Shown: positions 25,581-35,322, numbered from the stretch's first letter. The stretch: 58,891 nt of DNA from Massilia sp. Root351 (GCF_001425045.1 NZ_LMDJ01000003.1:10881-69771), one strand, 5' to 3'. The notes: a model not told the origin generated them from the sequence alone. Translations and numbers: made by a program.

Positions 25581-26045
25581 ATGCGCAAGATCCTGTTCGC
25601 CATGCTCCCCTTGCTGCTGACCGGCTGCGCCAGAGACAGCGCAACCTACTACACCGACAGCACCGGCAACCACACGCTGTCGCTGCGGCGGCAGCAGGAC
25701 TACTTCTGGAACGACAACGCGCGCATCATCCTGGTGGCCACGCGCATGCCGGATTGCCAGCGCCAGATTCCGCTGGGCGAGATGATCGTGGACGAAGTGG
25801 ACGTGGAAGTGTTCTCGTCGCCCGACAATTTCTGGAGCCTGCGCTCGGGCGACCAGGTGTGGCAGGTGGAGACCCAGAACTGCGCGCTGGTCAGCGAGAC
25901 CGGGCCGGCCACCGGCGCCAAGGTGGGCGACTTCAAGGTGGTGGACGGCAAGCTGGTGTTCGAGCCGGCGGCGGCGCCCGCTGCGGCGCCACCGGCCCCT
26001 GCTCCCGCCCCCGCTCCGGCTGCGCCGCCGGCCCCGGCCAGCTAA
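25581..26045 (+). CDS. Small lipoprotein of unknown function
   Basis: 154 residues from the ATG at 25581. The signal MRKILFAMLPLLLTGC has a clear lipobox (LTGC) with acylation at the Cys. The mature part is about 110 residues of beta-type sequence (QQDYFWNDNARIILVATRMPDCQRQIPLGEM). It contains two Cys residues that could form a disulfide, and ends in a Pro/Ala tail. An ATG 24 bases upstream would give an extended leader but falls at the predicted transcription start. It is divergent from the large kinase operon and overlaps the convergent oxidoreductase gene by four bases. I do not recognise a named family. Confidence 0.8.
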   Translation: MRKILFAMLPLLLTGCARDSATYYTDSTGNHTLSLRRQQDYFWNDNARIILVATRMPDCQRQIPLGEMIVDEVDVEVFSSPDNFWSLRSGDQVWQVETQNCALVSETGPATGAKVGDFKVVDGKLVFEPAAAPAAAPPAPAPAPAPAAPPAPAS

Positions 26046-27025
26046 ATCACATCGATCACCAGCTTGCCGCGCGCGGCGCCGCTGGACAGGGCGGCGTGGG
26101 CGGCGTTGGCGTCCGCCAGCGCGTAGCGCGCCGGATCCAGCTGCACGCGCACGCTGCCCGCATCCACCAGCCGCGCCGCCTCGCGCAGGATGGCGCCGTG
26201 CTGCGCGCGGCCCTTGCCGGACAAGAGCGGCAGCAGGGTGAACACGCCCGAATAGGTCGCGGCGCGGAAAGACAGCGGCGCCAGCGCATGCGTGCCCCAG
26301 CCCAGGCAGCTCACCACGTGGCCGCCGTACAGCCGCGCCGCCGCGAAGGAGGCGTCCAGCGTGGCGCCGCCCACCGTGTCGTACACGATGTCGAAGCCCT
26401 CGCCTCCCGTATATCGCTGCACGTAGTCGGCCACCGATTCGGTACGGTAGTCGATGAAGGTAGCGCCATGGCCCTCGATCGCCGCGCGCTGGCCGGCGCT
26501 GCCGGTGGCATACACCTCGGCGCCGAAGGCGCGCGCGAGCTGTACCGCCACGTGGCCCACGCCGCCGGCGCCGCCGTGCACCAGCACCTTATGGCCGGCG
26601 CGCACCCGGGCCCGGTCCACCAGCCCTTCCCAGGCGGTGATGAACACCAGCGGCAGCGCGGCCGCTTCGCGCAGCGAGGCGGTAAGCGGCTTGTGCGCCA
26701 GCAGGTCCGCGTCGACCGCCGCGTACTGCGCCAGCGAACCCTGCACGCCGCCCACGCCGCCGGTCATGCCGAACACCTCGTCGCCCGGCCGGAAGCCGCT
26801 GACGCCCTCGCCCACCGCCTGCACCACGCCGGCCATGTCGATGCCCAGCACGGCGGGCAAGGGCATCTTCGCGTGGCCGGCCTGGCCGGATGCGATCTTC
26901 AGGTCCAGCGGGTTGACGCCGCTGGCGGCGATGCGCACCAGCACCTGGCCGGCGCCGGGCGCCGGCACGGGAATGTTTTCCAGCGCCAGCGGCGCGCCTG
27001 CCTGTTTCGAGATCATTGCTTGCAT
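26042..27025 (-). CDS. Zinc-independent MDR oxidoreductase (quinone oxidoreductase-like)
   Basis: 327 residues, medium-chain dehydrogenase/reductase superfamily. The GroES-like N-terminal half has VLVRIAASGVNPLDLKI, VLGIDMAGVV and FRPGDEVFG. The Rossmann half has the NADPH-binding VHGGAGGVGHVAVQLARAFGA. Structural zinc Cys residues are absent, as in quinone oxidoreductase and enoyl-reductase-like members. It likely reduces quinones or enones with NADPH. The gene is divergent from a LysR-type regulator 125 bases away, a common layout in which the regulator controls the reductase in response to an electrophile. Substrate is inferred from the family only. Confidence 0.9.
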   Translation of the reverse strand: MQAMISKQAGAPLALENIPVPAPGAGQVLVRIAASGVNPLDLKIASGQAGHAKMPLPAVLGIDMAGVVQAVGEGVSGFRPGDEVFGMTGGVGGVQGSLAQYAAVDADLLAHKPLTASLREAAALPLVFITAWEGLVDRARVRAGHKVLVHGGAGGVGHVAVQLARAFGAEVYATGSAGQRAAIEGHGATFIDYRTESVADYVQRYTGGEGFDIVYDTVGGATLDASFAAARLYGGHVVSCLGWGTHALAPLSFRAATYSGVFTLLPLLSGKGRAQHGAILREAARLVDAGSVRVQLDPARYALADANAAHAALSSGAARGKLVIDVI

Positions 27026-27150
27026 GATGTCCTCCTGTGGTTGATGAAACCAGTGTAGAGACTGGCGGCGCCGGGAAAAACCGGGCGGCGGCCGATGCAG
27101 AATTTCGAAATCGTGGACAATCGGGAATAAATCAACAAAAGGGAGCGGAC

Positions 27151-28062
27151 ATGGACCGGCTGGATGCGCTGAAAGTGTTTTGCACGGTGGTGGAAACCGG
27201 CGGCTTCAGCCGCGCGGCGGACAAGCTGGGCATTTCCACCTCCTCCGTCACCAACCAGATCGCCGCGCTGGAAGCGCACTTCGGCGTCAAGCTGCTGAAC
27301 CGGACCACGCGCAGCATGTCGCTCACCGGCGAGGGCCGCCAGTGCCACGCCTACGCGCTGCGCCTGCTGGGCGAGATGGGCGAACTGGAAGACAGCCTGC
27401 AGGAATCGGCGCAGCAGCCGCGCGGCGTGCTGCGGGTGGACATGCCGGGCATCCTGGCGCGCCTTTACGTGGCGCCGGCGCTGCCGCGTTTCATGGAACG
27501 CTACCCGGACATCACCCTGAAGATGACTGCCGGCGACCGCATGATAGACATGGTGGAGGAAGGCGTGGACGTGCTGCTGCGCATCGGCGAGCTGCCGGAT
27601 TCGCAGCTGGTGGCGCGCACGCTATGCCGCACGCGCTACGTCACCTGCGCCTCGCCCGCCTTCATCGCGCGCCACGGCGCGCCGCAGGCGCCGGAGCAGC
27701 TGGGCGAGTTCCCCTGCCTGAATTTCCTGTATCCGAAGTCGCGCCAGATACGGCCCTGGCGCTTCCAGCAGGAAGGAGAGGCCTTCAGCTACACGCCGCA
27801 GGGCAAGGTGGCGATGGACCACGTGGAGGCGCTGACCGCTGCGGCGGCGGCCGGCGCCGGCATCGTTCAGCATATGTCGGTGTCGCTGCAGGAACCGCTG
27901 CGCAGCGGCGCGCTGGTGCCGCTGCTGCAGGACTGGCAGGCGGCAGGCCCGGATGTCTCCGTGCTGTACCAGCAGAAGCACCAGCGCGCCGCCAAGGTGA
28001 AGGCGTTCGTGGATTTTGTGGCGGAACTGTTCGGGCCTGCCGGGCCCGAAGCCGTCCCCTAG
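27151..28062 (+). CDS. LysR-type transcriptional regulator
   Basis: 303 residues from the ATG at 27151, preceded by GGGAG. The N-terminal helix-turn-helix reads [34 protein letters not shown], then [14 protein letters not shown], the standard LysR signature. The rest is the periplasmic-binding-protein-like effector domain with [13 protein letters not shown] and a DVLLRIGEL segment, as in the subgroup that often controls aldehyde or quinone stress genes. It is divergent from the MDR oxidoreductase and presumably regulates it and itself. Its 3' end overlaps the convergent chemoreceptor by four bases. Effector unknown. Confidence 0.93.
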   Translation: MDRLDALKVFCTVVETGGFSRAADKLGISTSSVTNQIAALEAHFGVKLLNRTTRSMSLTGEGRQCHAYALRLLGEMGELEDSLQESAQQPRGVLRVDMPGILARLYVAPALPRFMERYPDITLKMTAGDRMIDMVEEGVDVLLRIGELPDSQLVARTLCRTRYVTCASPAFIARHGAPQAPEQLGEFPCLNFLYPKSRQIRPWRFQQEGEAFSYTPQGKVAMDHVEALTAAAAAGAGIVQHMSVSLQEPLRSGALVPLLQDWQAAGPDVSVLYQQKHQRAAKVKAFVDFVAELFGPAGPEAVP

Positions 28063-29651
28063 CGTACCAGCGCCACGCCGGTTTCGTGCGCATGCAGGCG
28101 GAAGCGGCACACCAGCGAGGCCAGGTTGGCCGCCTGCTCCTGCATGGCGCCGGCCGCCGCCGCTGCCTGCTCCACCAGCGCCGCGTTCTGCTGCGTGACC
28201 GAATCCATCTCCGTGATGGCCTGGTTCACATGGCCGATGCCGGTGCTCTGCTCGCCGGTGGCGGCCGTGATGGCGCCCATGATGTGGGTCACCTTGGCCA
28301 CGCTGCCCACCACTTCATCCATGGTGGCGCCGGCCTTGGCCACCAGCGCGCTGCCGGCCTCGATGCTGCCGACCGAGTCGTTGATCAATTCCTTGATTTC
28401 CTTGGCCGCCGAGGCGGAGCGCTGCGCCAGGTTGCGCACTTCGGACGCCACCACCGCGAAGCCGCGTCCCTGCTCGCCGGCGCGCGCCGCTTCCACCGCC
28501 GCGTTCAGGGCCAGGATGTTGGTCTGGAAGGCGATGCCGTCGATGACGCTGATGATGTCGACGATGCGGGTGGCGGAATGGTTGATGGTGTCCATGGTCT
28601 GCACCACCTGCGACACCACCGTGCCGCCCTGCTGCGCCACCTGCGAGGCGGCCTTGGCCAGCTTGTTGGCCTCGGCCGCATTGTCGGCGTTGTGGCTGAC
28701 GGTGGTGGTGAGCTGCTCCATCGAGGCGGCGGTTTCCTCCAGCGAGCTGGCCTGCGATTCGGTGCGCGCCGACAGGTCCATATTGCCGCTGGCGATTTCG
28801 GACGACGCGGTGGCGATGGTGTCGGCGCTGCGGCGGATTTCGCCGATGGTGGCGGCCAGGCTGGCCTGCATCGCCTTCATGCCGTGCAGCACGCTGCTGT
28901 TGTCGGTCGGGCTGGTGTGCACGGCGCTGCTCAGGTCGCCGCCCGCGATGCGGGCCGCCACTTCGGCCGCGTACTCCGGCTCGCCGCCGATGGTGTGGCG
29001 CAGGCTGCGGTTGATGTAGCCGACGATGGCGGCCAGCAGCGCGCACACCAGCAGCAGCACGCCGCCGGATTTGAGCAGGCCGGCCTGGAAGGCGTCGTCG
29101 ATGTCGTCCATGTAGACGCCGGTGATCAGGTTCCAGTCCCACGGCTTGTAGCTGATGACGTGGCTCAGCTTGGGCGAAGCCTCCTTGGCGCCCGGGCGCG
29201 GCCACCAGTACTTGACGAAGCCGGTGCCGGCCGGACTGTTGGCCACGGCCACGATGTCGCGGTACAGATAGGTGCCCTTGGGGTCCTTGAAGTCCATCAT
29301 GTTCTTGCCGTCGTTCTCCGGCTTGATGGGATGCATGATGGTCACGCCGGCATTGCTGGTGATGGACAGATAGCCATCTTTGCCATAACGCATGCTCTTG
29401 ATGACGGCCATGGCTTGCTTCTGGGCCTCCTCCTTGCTCATCGCGCCGGACTGGGCCTTGTCGCCGTACATTTTCAGCACGCTGATGCCGAGGTCGTCAA
29501 GATTGGCCAGGTCGGCCATGCGCTCTTCGATGCGGGTGTTGCGCAGCTGGATGGCGTCGTACAGGAAGATGGCGGTGATGCAGAACAAACTGCAAATCAA
29601 CGGGATCCACAGCTTCTGACGGAAAGAAAGATTGCTCACTGCTGTCTCCAT
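28059..29651 (-). CDS. Methyl-accepting chemotaxis protein with single Cache sensor
   Basis: 530 residues from the ATG at 29649-29651. TM1 is near residues 15-33. The periplasmic domain is a single Cache type 2 module ([17 protein letters not shown], then [21 protein letters not shown] and [11 protein letters not shown]), known to bind small organic acids or similar ligands. TM2 is near 195-215. HAMP follows, then the chemoreceptor signalling domain with the [19 protein letters not shown] tip. Unlike the receptor at 17409, it has no CheR-tethering pentapeptide and ends soon after the helical bundle. Single gene, convergent with lysR. An apparently standard receptor; ligand unknown. Confidence 0.94.
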   Translation of the reverse strand: METAVSNLSFRQKLWIPLICSLFCITAIFLYDAIQLRNTRIEERMADLANLDDLGISVLKMYGDKAQSGAMSKEEAQKQAMAVIKSMRYGKDGYLSITSNAGVTIMHPIKPENDGKNMMDFKDPKGTYLYRDIVAVANSPAGTGFVKYWWPRPGAKEASPKLSHVISYKPWDWNLITGVYMDDIDDAFQAGLLKSGGVLLLVCALLAAIVGYINRSLRHTIGGEPEYAAEVAARIAGGDLSSAVHTSPTDNSSVLHGMKAMQASLAATIGEIRRSADTIATASSEIASGNMDLSARTESQASSLEETAASMEQLTTTVSHNADNAAEANKLAKAASQVAQQGGTVVSQVVQTMDTINHSATRIVDIISVIDGIAFQTNILALNAAVEAARAGEQGRGFAVVASEVRNLAQRSASAAKEIKELINDSVGSIEAGSALVAKAGATMDEVVGSVAKVTHIMGAITAATGEQSTGIGHVNQAITEMDSVTQQNAALVEQAAAAAGAMQEQAANLASLVCRFRLHAHETGVALVR

Positions 29652-29716
29652 AGAATGTTCTTGTAGGACAAGAATACTCTGAATGGAGGGAGGAAAACCA
29701 CTTAATCGCGGCGCGG

Positions 29717-29737
29717 CCCCGGCCTTGCGGGCCGGGG
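29717..29737. terminator. GC-rich hairpin downstream of the DUF4148 gene
   Basis: CCCCGGCC (29717-29724) pairs with GGCCGGGG (29730-29737) around a five-base loop. It lies about 27 bases past the DUF4148 stop on the minus strand and upstream of the chemoreceptor start. No T run follows, so termination is uncertain. Confidence 0.35.
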
Positions 29738-29763
29738 TGTTGCGCAAAACAAACCAAGCCTCT

Positions 29764-30141
29764 TTATTGGGCAGCGGCGCTGCGTTTTGCCGAGGCGGTC
29801 AGGGTGGCGGCGGGGCGCTGCACGCGGGCATCGAAGAAGGACGGGTAGTTCACTTCATTGATGTCCAGTTCGCCGTTTGCGCGGGCGGCGATCACCTCGG
29901 CCTTCACTTGCTCGCGGGTCAGCGTGGAAGTGGCCGGGGCCAGCGGCGGGTAGTTCACTTCGCTCAGTTCCAGTTCGCCGGCGTTGCGGGCGCGGATGAC
30001 TTCGGCCTGCACGGCGGCGCGGGTCAGGCCGGTGCCAGGCGCGGCGGCCAGGCTGGGGAAGTTCAGCTCGGCTGGCTCGGCCAGGGCGGCGCCGGCAGCG
30101 AAGATCAGGGAGACGGAAGCGATGAGGTGTTTGGCGTTCAT
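29764..30141 (-). CDS. DUF4148 secreted small protein with internal duplication
   Basis: 125 residues. A signal peptide ([17 protein letters not shown]) is followed by two copies of a 40-residue unit, [19 protein letters not shown]...EVNYPP and [19 protein letters not shown]...EVNYPS, plus a short Ala-rich tail. DUF4148 proteins are small exported proteins abundant in Burkholderiales and have no established function. The tandem copies suggest a duplicated structural module. It is divergent from the M28 peptidase gene across 189 bases and lies upstream of the Cache chemoreceptor on the same strand with a hairpin between them. Confidence 0.88.
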   Translation of the reverse strand: MNAKHLIASVSLIFAAGAALAEPAELNFPSLAAAPGTGLTRAAVQAEVIRARNAGELELSEVNYPPLAPATSTLTREQVKAEVIAARANGELDINEVNYPSFFDARVQRPAATLTASAKRSAAAQ

Positions 30142-30330
30142 GATGTTTTCTCCTGGAAGGTGATACGTTTCGATGGAGTCATCTTATGATTTAATTTGGC
30201 GATAAAAAAGCGCAATTATCTGTTTCAAATCATCTGCTTTTCAAATGTGTTGCTTTGCCGGGCTGCGAATGTGATGCAAGCGGGCTGGATATGACACAAT
30301 GTTGGAATTGAGTTTTCCGCAACTGTTCCA

Positions 30331-32067
30331 ATGAAAAAAATGTCCAGCCTGGCGCTCGCGCTACTGTCCGGCACGGCTGCCGCCGCCGCGGTTCCGGCCG
30401 CGCCAGTGCCCGCCGCAGCGCCGGCCTCAGCATCAGCCTCAGCGGCCGCCCACAAGATCGACGGCGGCCACCTGCTGCGCCACATCAAGGCGCTGGCCTC
30501 GGACGAGTTCGAAGGCCGCGCGCCGGCCACGCGGGGAGAAGCCATCACCATCACCTATCTGCAGGACGAGCTCAAGAAGCTTGGCCTGGCGCCGGCCAAC
30601 CCGGACGGCAGCTACCTGCAGAAAGTGCCGCTGGTGTACGTGCAGCCGTCGCCGACGCTGGTCTACAGCGCCGCCGGCAAGCCGGTGCCGCTGAATTTTC
30701 CGGCCGACTACGTGGCCTGGACACCGCGCGTGGAACGCAAGGTGGCGCTGGCCAATTCCGAGCTGGTGTTCGTCGGCTACGGCGTGCAGGCGCCGGAATA
30801 CAAATGGGACGACTACAAGGGCATGGACCTGCGCGGCAAGACGCTGGTGATGCTGATCAACGACCCGCCGCTGCCGGACCCGAAACGGCCGTCGCGGCTG
30901 GACCCGGCGCAGTTTGGCGGCGCCGTCACCAGCTACTACGGCCGCTGGAGCAACAAGTTCGAAACCGCCGCGCGGCTGGGCGCGGCCGGCGCGCTGATCG
31001 TGCATGAAACGCGGCAGGCCGGCTATCCCTACGACGTGGTGCGCAACAGCTGGGGCCGCGGCAGCTACGGCCTGAAGTACACCAAGGGCGACCACCCGAG
31101 CTATCCCGGCGTGGCCGGCTGGCTGCAGCTGGAGCGCGCCAGGGAGCTGTTCCGGGCCGCCGGGCAGGACTTCGACGCGCTCAAGAAAGCGGCACTGTCG
31201 CGCGAATTCAAGCCGGTGCCCTTGGGGGCCACCGTCACGGCCAGCGTGGCCAATGCGTGGAACGAAATGCCGTCGCACAACGTGGTGGCCAAAATCGACG
31301 GCGCCGATCCCAAGCTCAAGGACGAGGTGGTGATCTACAGCGCGCACTGGGACCATTTCGGCATCGACGAATCGCTGCCCGGCCCGCGCACCAGGCAAAT
31401 TTTCCACGGCGCGCAGGACAACGCGTCCGGCGTGGCGGCGCTGCTGGAAATAGCGCGCGCGTACAAGGCGCTGCCGCAGGCGCCCAGGCGCAGCGTGCTG
31501 TTCCTGCTCACCACGGGCGAAGAGCGCGGGCTGCTGGGCGCGCAGTACTACGCGCGGCACCCGCTGTTCCCGGCCGCGAAAACCGTGCTCAACATCAACG
31601 TGGACGGCCTGAACCTGTGGGGCAAGACGCGCGACATCGAGCTTACCGGCCACGGCAAATCGACGGCCGACGAGCTGGTGGCGGCGGTGGCCAAGTTGCA
31701 GGGGCGGGTGGTGCGGCCGGAAGGCAATCCCGAAATGGGCGCGTTCTACCGCAGCGACCAGCTCGAGTTTGCCAAGATGGGGGTGCCGGTGGTGTACACG
31801 CACGGCGGGCGCGAGTTCATCGGCAAGCCGCCCGGCTACGCCGCCGGCACGCTGGACGCCTACACGGCGCACGACTACCACAAGGTAACGGACGTGGTGC
31901 ATCCCAACTGGGACTTGAGCGGCGCGGTGCAGGATGTCGAACTGCTGTTCCAGGTCGGCCTGCGCGCCGCGCAAGACGCCGCCACGCCGCAATGGAAGCC
32001 CGGCGCCGAATTCCGCGCCGCGCGCGACGCCGCCGCCCTCCCCGCACCCATCCCGGCCGCCAAGTAA
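30331..32067 (+). CDS. Secreted M28-family zinc metallopeptidase with PA domain
   Basis: 578 residues. A signal peptide (MSSLALALLSGTAAAAA) and an Ala/Ser linker precede a domain with LASDEFEGRAPATRGE. A protease-associated insertion spans about residues 130-300 (VFVGYGVQAPEYKWDDYKG). The M28 catalytic domain carries the zinc ligands His (SAHWDHFG), Asp (AQDNASGVAAL), Glu (TTGEERGLLG) and Asp (NVDGLNL), with a final His in DYHKVTD. Such enzymes are periplasmic or secreted aminopeptidases that use two zinc ions. All catalytic residues are present. It stands alone; two palindromic repeats lie between its 3' end and the convergent thioredoxin-fold gene. Substrate preference cannot be read. Confidence 0.92.
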   Translation: MKKMSSLALALLSGTAAAAAVPAAPVPAAAPASASASAAAHKIDGGHLLRHIKALASDEFEGRAPATRGEAITITYLQDELKKLGLAPANPDGSYLQKVPLVYVQPSPTLVYSAAGKPVPLNFPADYVAWTPRVERKVALANSELVFVGYGVQAPEYKWDDYKGMDLRGKTLVMLINDPPLPDPKRPSRLDPAQFGGAVTSYYGRWSNKFETAARLGAAGALIVHETRQAGYPYDVVRNSWGRGSYGLKYTKGDHPSYPGVAGWLQLERARELFRAAGQDFDALKKAALSREFKPVPLGATVTASVANAWNEMPSHNVVAKIDGADPKLKDEVVIYSAHWDHFGIDESLPGPRTRQIFHGAQDNASGVAALLEIARAYKALPQAPRRSVLFLLTTGEERGLLGAQYYARHPLFPAAKTVLNINVDGLNLWGKTRDIELTGHGKSTADELVAAVAKLQGRVVRPEGNPEMGAFYRSDQLEFAKMGVPVVYTHGGREFIGKPPGYAAGTLDAYTAHDYHKVTDVVHPNWDLSGAVQDVELLFQVGLRAAQDAATPQWKPGAEFRAARDAAALPAPIPAAK

Positions 32068-32082
32068 GCCGCCCCTAAAGCA

Positions 32083-32144
32083 AGCTGAGCCGCATCCCCC
32101 GAGATCGGGGTCAGACCCCGAGGTGGTCGGGATGCGGCTCAGCT
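32083..32144. repeat. REP-like palindrome, copy 1
   Basis: Outer arms AGCTGAGCCGCATCC (32083-32097) and GGATGCGGCTCAGCT (32130-32144) are perfect inverted repeats. An inner pair TCGGGGT / ACCCCGA (32105-32121) is nested within. It starts 15 bases after the peptidase stop. It shares the outer core CTGAGCCGCAT and the inner GGGGTC core with the copy at 32251. Confidence 0.8.
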
Positions 32145-32250
32145 CGCCAGGCATAAAGTTGGTTTGGGGAACCAGAATTCCATCGAGCAATACTACGCAG
32201 CTGGCTGCTGCGCCGCTGTCTTCATAGGGGAAAACCGTCCGCAAAGCGAA

Positions 32251-32309
32251 CTGAGCCGCATTCTGCCCACTTCGGGGTCTGACCCCGAAGTGGGCAGAAT
32301 GCGGCTCAG
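32251..32309. repeat. REP-like palindrome, copy 2 (perfect 29-base arms)
   Basis: Bases 32251-32279 are the exact reverse complement of 32281-32309 with a single T between them. The centre reads GGGGTCTGACCCC and the outer ends CTGAGCCGCAT, as in copy 1. It lies 20 bases past the stop of the minus-strand thioredoxin-fold gene and could act as a bidirectional terminator or mRNA-protecting hairpin. Confidence 0.85.
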
Positions 32310-32329
32310 CTTGGCTGGGGATATGGGGG

Positions 32330-33739
32330 TTAGAGGTTGGCGGTGAGCAAGCGTTGCAGGGCGCCGGCCTGGGGGCCGGGGACGGTGAGCATGGCGAGCT
32401 TGCCGGCCAGCCGCTGCAGGTGGGTGCGGTTGCGCTGCTGGTAGGCGTCGCTGGCAGCGGAAATGTCACGCGCGATCTCTTGCGCGGCCGCTTCGATGCG
32501 CGGCTGGTCTTCCGGCGCCATGTCGATCACGCTCACCAGGTAGGTCGCGCCCCATTGCAGCCGGGTCGCGCTGCCCACCGCTGCGCGCCAGGCTTGCTCG
32601 TACCAGCCGAGCGTGGCGGGGATGTCGCCCCGGCGGCGCGCCGCCGCTGCCAGGCTGAGCATGAAGTAGTAGGGCGAGTGCGAGCCGGGCAGCTCGGCTT
32701 GCAGCAGGGCTTCGGCTTCGTCGGCGCGGCCGGCGTCGTTCAGGGCGCTGACTGCCGTGTTGACCAGCGTGTGGCGCGCGTACGGGTCGCGTACCTCGGC
32801 CAGGGCGGCGGCCACGCTGCTGCGCACCAGCTCGGCCGCGTCGGCGCTCGGGCCGCCCAGGCGCACCAGGCGCAGTTGCAGCCGCACCGCCGTCAGGCGG
32901 TCGCCGAGCGAGAGCCGGCTGTCGGCGGCGAACTCGCGCGCGGCCTGGTCCAGCGCCTGCACCAGCTCGGCCTGGCGCGCGCCCGACCATTTGATCAGGT
33001 TCACGCCGCTGTTGACCAGGATGTCCATGTTGGCGCGCGCCAGGCGCGTGTCGCCGAACACGCGCAGCAGGCGGTCGGCCGCGGCGGCAATGGCGGCGGC
33101 GGCCTGCGCGGCGCTGGCCGAGGCGTTGCCGGCCGGCGCGTCGCCGACGATGCGGCCGGCGGCGGCCACTTGCGCGTGCAGGTGCAGCCGCGCTGCCGCG
33201 TCGGCACAGGCGCCGTCCGGCGGGCAGGCGGCGGCCAGCCTGGCCAGCACGGCCGGCAGCTCGGCGGCCGGCAGCAGCTGGCCTTCGTCGGTGTCCCAGG
33301 AGTACAGGCTCAGCAGCGACCATTCGGCGTCCGCCAGCGGGCGCGTGTTGCCCAGCGCGGCCTGCAGCGATTCGGCGGCGGTGTGGCCGGCGCCCAGCGC
33401 CAGATCGAGCGCGCCGAGGAACAGTTCACCGTCCAGCTCGCACGGCAAACGGGTGATCTCGCGGCCGTCGGCGCCGTACAGCACCAGGGTCGGGTAGCTG
33501 CGCAGCTTGTATTGCGCGGCCAGCGCCTGCGCGCCGGCGGCGTCGCCGTCCAGCCAGAACGGCAGCAGGCCGCGCATGCGCTGCGCGAATTCCGGCTGGC
33601 TGAACACGTCAGCCTTGAGCCGGTTGCACGGCGGGCACCAGCCGGCGCCCCAGTACAGAAACAGCGGACGGCCGACCGAGGCCGCCAGTCCGAATGCGGC
33701 GCCCAGATCGCCGCTTTGCCATTCGATCGCGCTCGCCAT
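32330..33739 (-). CDS. Thioredoxin-fold protein with long helical C-terminal domain
   Basis: 469 residues from the ATG at 33737-33739; the frame runs on upstream through folE in a non-coding register. Residues 1-120 form a thioredoxin domain with active site GAGWCPPCNRLK and cis-Pro region YKLRSYPTLVLY. The remaining 350 residues are Ala-rich helical repeats resembling a tetratricopeptide-like solenoid (RHTLVNTAVSALNDAGRADEAEALL). No signal peptide is seen, so it is cytoplasmic, although thioredoxin domains with a similar opening are often periplasmic. It overlaps nothing but follows folE by five bases and is probably co-transcribed with it. Redox activity is likely; the partner recognised by the helical domain is unknown. 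Confidence 0.85.
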   Translation of the reverse strand: MASAIEWQSGDLGAAFGLAASVGRPLFLYWGAGWCPPCNRLKADVFSQPEFAQRMRGLLPFWLDGDAAGAQALAAQYKLRSYPTLVLYGADGREITRLPCELDGELFLGALDLALGAGHTAAESLQAALGNTRPLADAEWSLLSLYSWDTDEGQLLPAAELPAVLARLAAACPPDGACADAAARLHLHAQVAAAGRIVGDAPAGNASASAAQAAAAIAAAADRLLRVFGDTRLARANMDILVNSGVNLIKWSGARQAELVQALDQAAREFAADSRLSLGDRLTAVRLQLRLVRLGGPSADAAELVRSSVAAALAEVRDPYARHTLVNTAVSALNDAGRADEAEALLQAELPGSHSPYYFMLSLAAAARRRGDIPATLGWYEQAWRAAVGSATRLQWGATYLVSVIDMAPEDQPRIEAAAQEIARDISAASDAYQQRNRTHLQRLAGKLAMLTVPGPQAGALQRLLTANL

Positions 33740-33744
33740 GATGG

Positions 33745-34314
33745 TCAGGGCTCGCGGGCCAGGGCCAAAAATTCGGTGCGCAGCGCCAGGTTGGGCTGCA
33801 GCTCGCCCAGCATGGAGGAGGTGATGGTCTCCTCGCCCGGGGTGCGGATGCCGCGGCTTTCCATGCACAGGTGGCGGCAGCGCACCACCACGCCGACCGC
33901 CTTGGGCTCCAGCGCGTCCATCAGCGCGTTGGCGATCTGCTGCGTCATGCGTTCCTGCACCTGCAGGCGCTTGGCGAAGCAGTCCACCAGCCGGGTCAGC
34001 TTGGACAGGCCGACGATCTTGCCGTTGGGCACATAACCGATGGTGGCCTTGCCGAAGAACGGCGCCAGGTGGTGCTCGCAGTGGCTGTAGACCGGGATGC
34101 CGCGCACCACGATCAGCTCGTTGTACTGCTCGGCGCCGTCCTCGAACACCTTGAGCAGCTCGACCGGGTCCTGGGCGTAGCCCGAGGTCCAGTGCTTCCA
34201 CGCCTTCGACACGCGGTGCGGGGTCTCGTGCAGGCCGGGACGGTCCGGGTCTTCGCCCAGGCTTTCCAGCAGGCGGCGCCAGTCGTTTTCCGAAAATGCT
34301 GCTTCTTTAGTCAT
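33745..34314 (-). CDS. folE: GTP cyclohydrolase I
   Basis: 189 residues from the ATG at 34312-34314. It contains GLHETPHRVSKAW, the zinc and active-site motif VYSHCEHHLAPFFGKATIGYVP, LSKLTRLVDCFAKRLQVQERMT and VRCRHLCMESRGI with the second zinc Cys. The enzyme converts GTP to 7,8-dihydroneopterin triphosphate, the first step of folate and pterin synthesis. Length and residues are normal for the bacterial FolE1 type. It is followed after five bases by the thioredoxin-fold gene and preceded by nudC on the same strand across 66 bases. Confidence 0.96.
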   Translation of the reverse strand: MTKEAAFSENDWRRLLESLGEDPDRPGLHETPHRVSKAWKHWTSGYAQDPVELLKVFEDGAEQYNELIVVRGIPVYSHCEHHLAPFFGKATIGYVPNGKIVGLSKLTRLVDCFAKRLQVQERMTQQIANALMDALEPKAVGVVVRCRHLCMESRGIRTPGEETITSSMLGELQPNLALRTEFLALAREP

Positions 34315-34380
34315 GATGTAGCCATAAAAATTGCGATTGGCGTCAGTATATAGAAAATGCGGCGCGCGCATCGGCGGGCG

Positions 34381-35199
34381 CTAGCGCTGCGGCGGCCGGT
34401 GCGCGTTGACCAGCTCGGCGGCGATCGAGACGGTGTGGGCGAAATCGGGCCAGGCGTCGCCGGCGCCAAACCAGCGCGCCTCGGCGATCTCGGCCGGATC
34501 GGTGCGGATGTCGCCATCCAGGTAGTCGGCCGTGTAGGCGATCATCAGCGAATGCGGGAAAGGCCAGGACTGGCTGCCGAAGTAGCGCAGCTTGTGCACC
34601 CGCAGCCCGACCTCCTCGTGCACCTCGCGGTGCACCGCCTCCTCCACCGATTCGCCGGCCTCCACGAAACCGGCCAGCGCCGTGTAGCGGCCGCCCGGGG
34701 CGTTGGCGTGCTGCGCCAGCAGCACCGTGTCGCCGCGCCGTATCAGCACCATCATGGCCGGCGAGATGCGCGGGTAGGCGCTCATGCCGCAGGCCGGGCA
34801 CTGGAAGCAGCGCTCGCCCGCCAGCTGCGCCATCGGCGTGGCGCAGGCGCCGCAGTAGCGGTGGGTGCGCGCCCATTCGGCCAGCTGGATGGCGCGCCCG
34901 GCCACGCCCAGGAAGCCGTCGGGCACGGCGCCAAACAGCGCGCGCAGGCCGATGAAGGCGTGGCCCGGCGGCAAGGGGAAGTCGGGGCCGGCATGCAGCG
35001 CCTGGTAATGGCGGCCGGCCCAGCTGCCCACGGCGTGCGGCCGGTCCAGCGCGGTCAGCGCGGCCAGCAGCGCCGGCTCGGGCAGGCTGAGATCGGCCTC
35101 GCGCAGCAACAGCTTGTCGCCCCGGCACACAAAGGTCCAGGCGCCGGCCGCGCGGTCCGGCACTTGCATGGGGAGGAAATCGGCGGGGGTGTGCAGCAT
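34381..35199 (-). CDS. nudC: NADH pyrophosphatase / RNA deNADding enzyme NudC
   Basis: 272 residues from the ATG at 35197-35199; an upstream ATG at 35310 adds 37 residues without family similarity. It has a zinc ribbon (CGACATPM then CPACGMSAYPR), the Nudix box GFVEAGESVEEAVHREVHEEVG and the NADH-specific SQSWPFPHSLM signature. NudC hydrolyses NAD(H) to NMN(H) and AMP and removes NAD caps from RNA. All four zinc Cys and the Nudix Glu residues are present. It is upstream of folE on the same strand and divergent from the OGT-like gene. Confidence 0.94.
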   Translation of the reverse strand: MLHTPADFLPMQVPDRAAGAWTFVCRGDKLLLREADLSLPEPALLAALTALDRPHAVGSWAGRHYQALHAGPDFPLPPGHAFIGLRALFGAVPDGFLGVAGRAIQLAEWARTHRYCGACATPMAQLAGERCFQCPACGMSAYPRISPAMMVLIRRGDTVLLAQHANAPGGRYTALAGFVEAGESVEEAVHREVHEEVGLRVHKLRYFGSQSWPFPHSLMIAYTADYLDGDIRTDPAEIAEARWFGAGDAWPDFAHTVSIAAELVNAHRPPQR

Positions 35200-35322
35200 G
35201 GCGTCCAGGGTCCGGGAATCAGGTCCCGACGATGATACACGCACCTTCCCGCCACGGTTTAACAACAGTGCGGAAACACCCGCTTCCTTATTGCTTTGGC
35301 GGCGTGCCATCTGCGGTATAGT

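Noticed and set aside
22306..25620. 1104-residue plus-strand open frame opposite the large hybrid kinase
   Set aside because: It is the antisense of a clear multi-domain kinase, has no recognisable motif and shows the Arg/Gln/His/Ala bias of GC-rich shadow frames.
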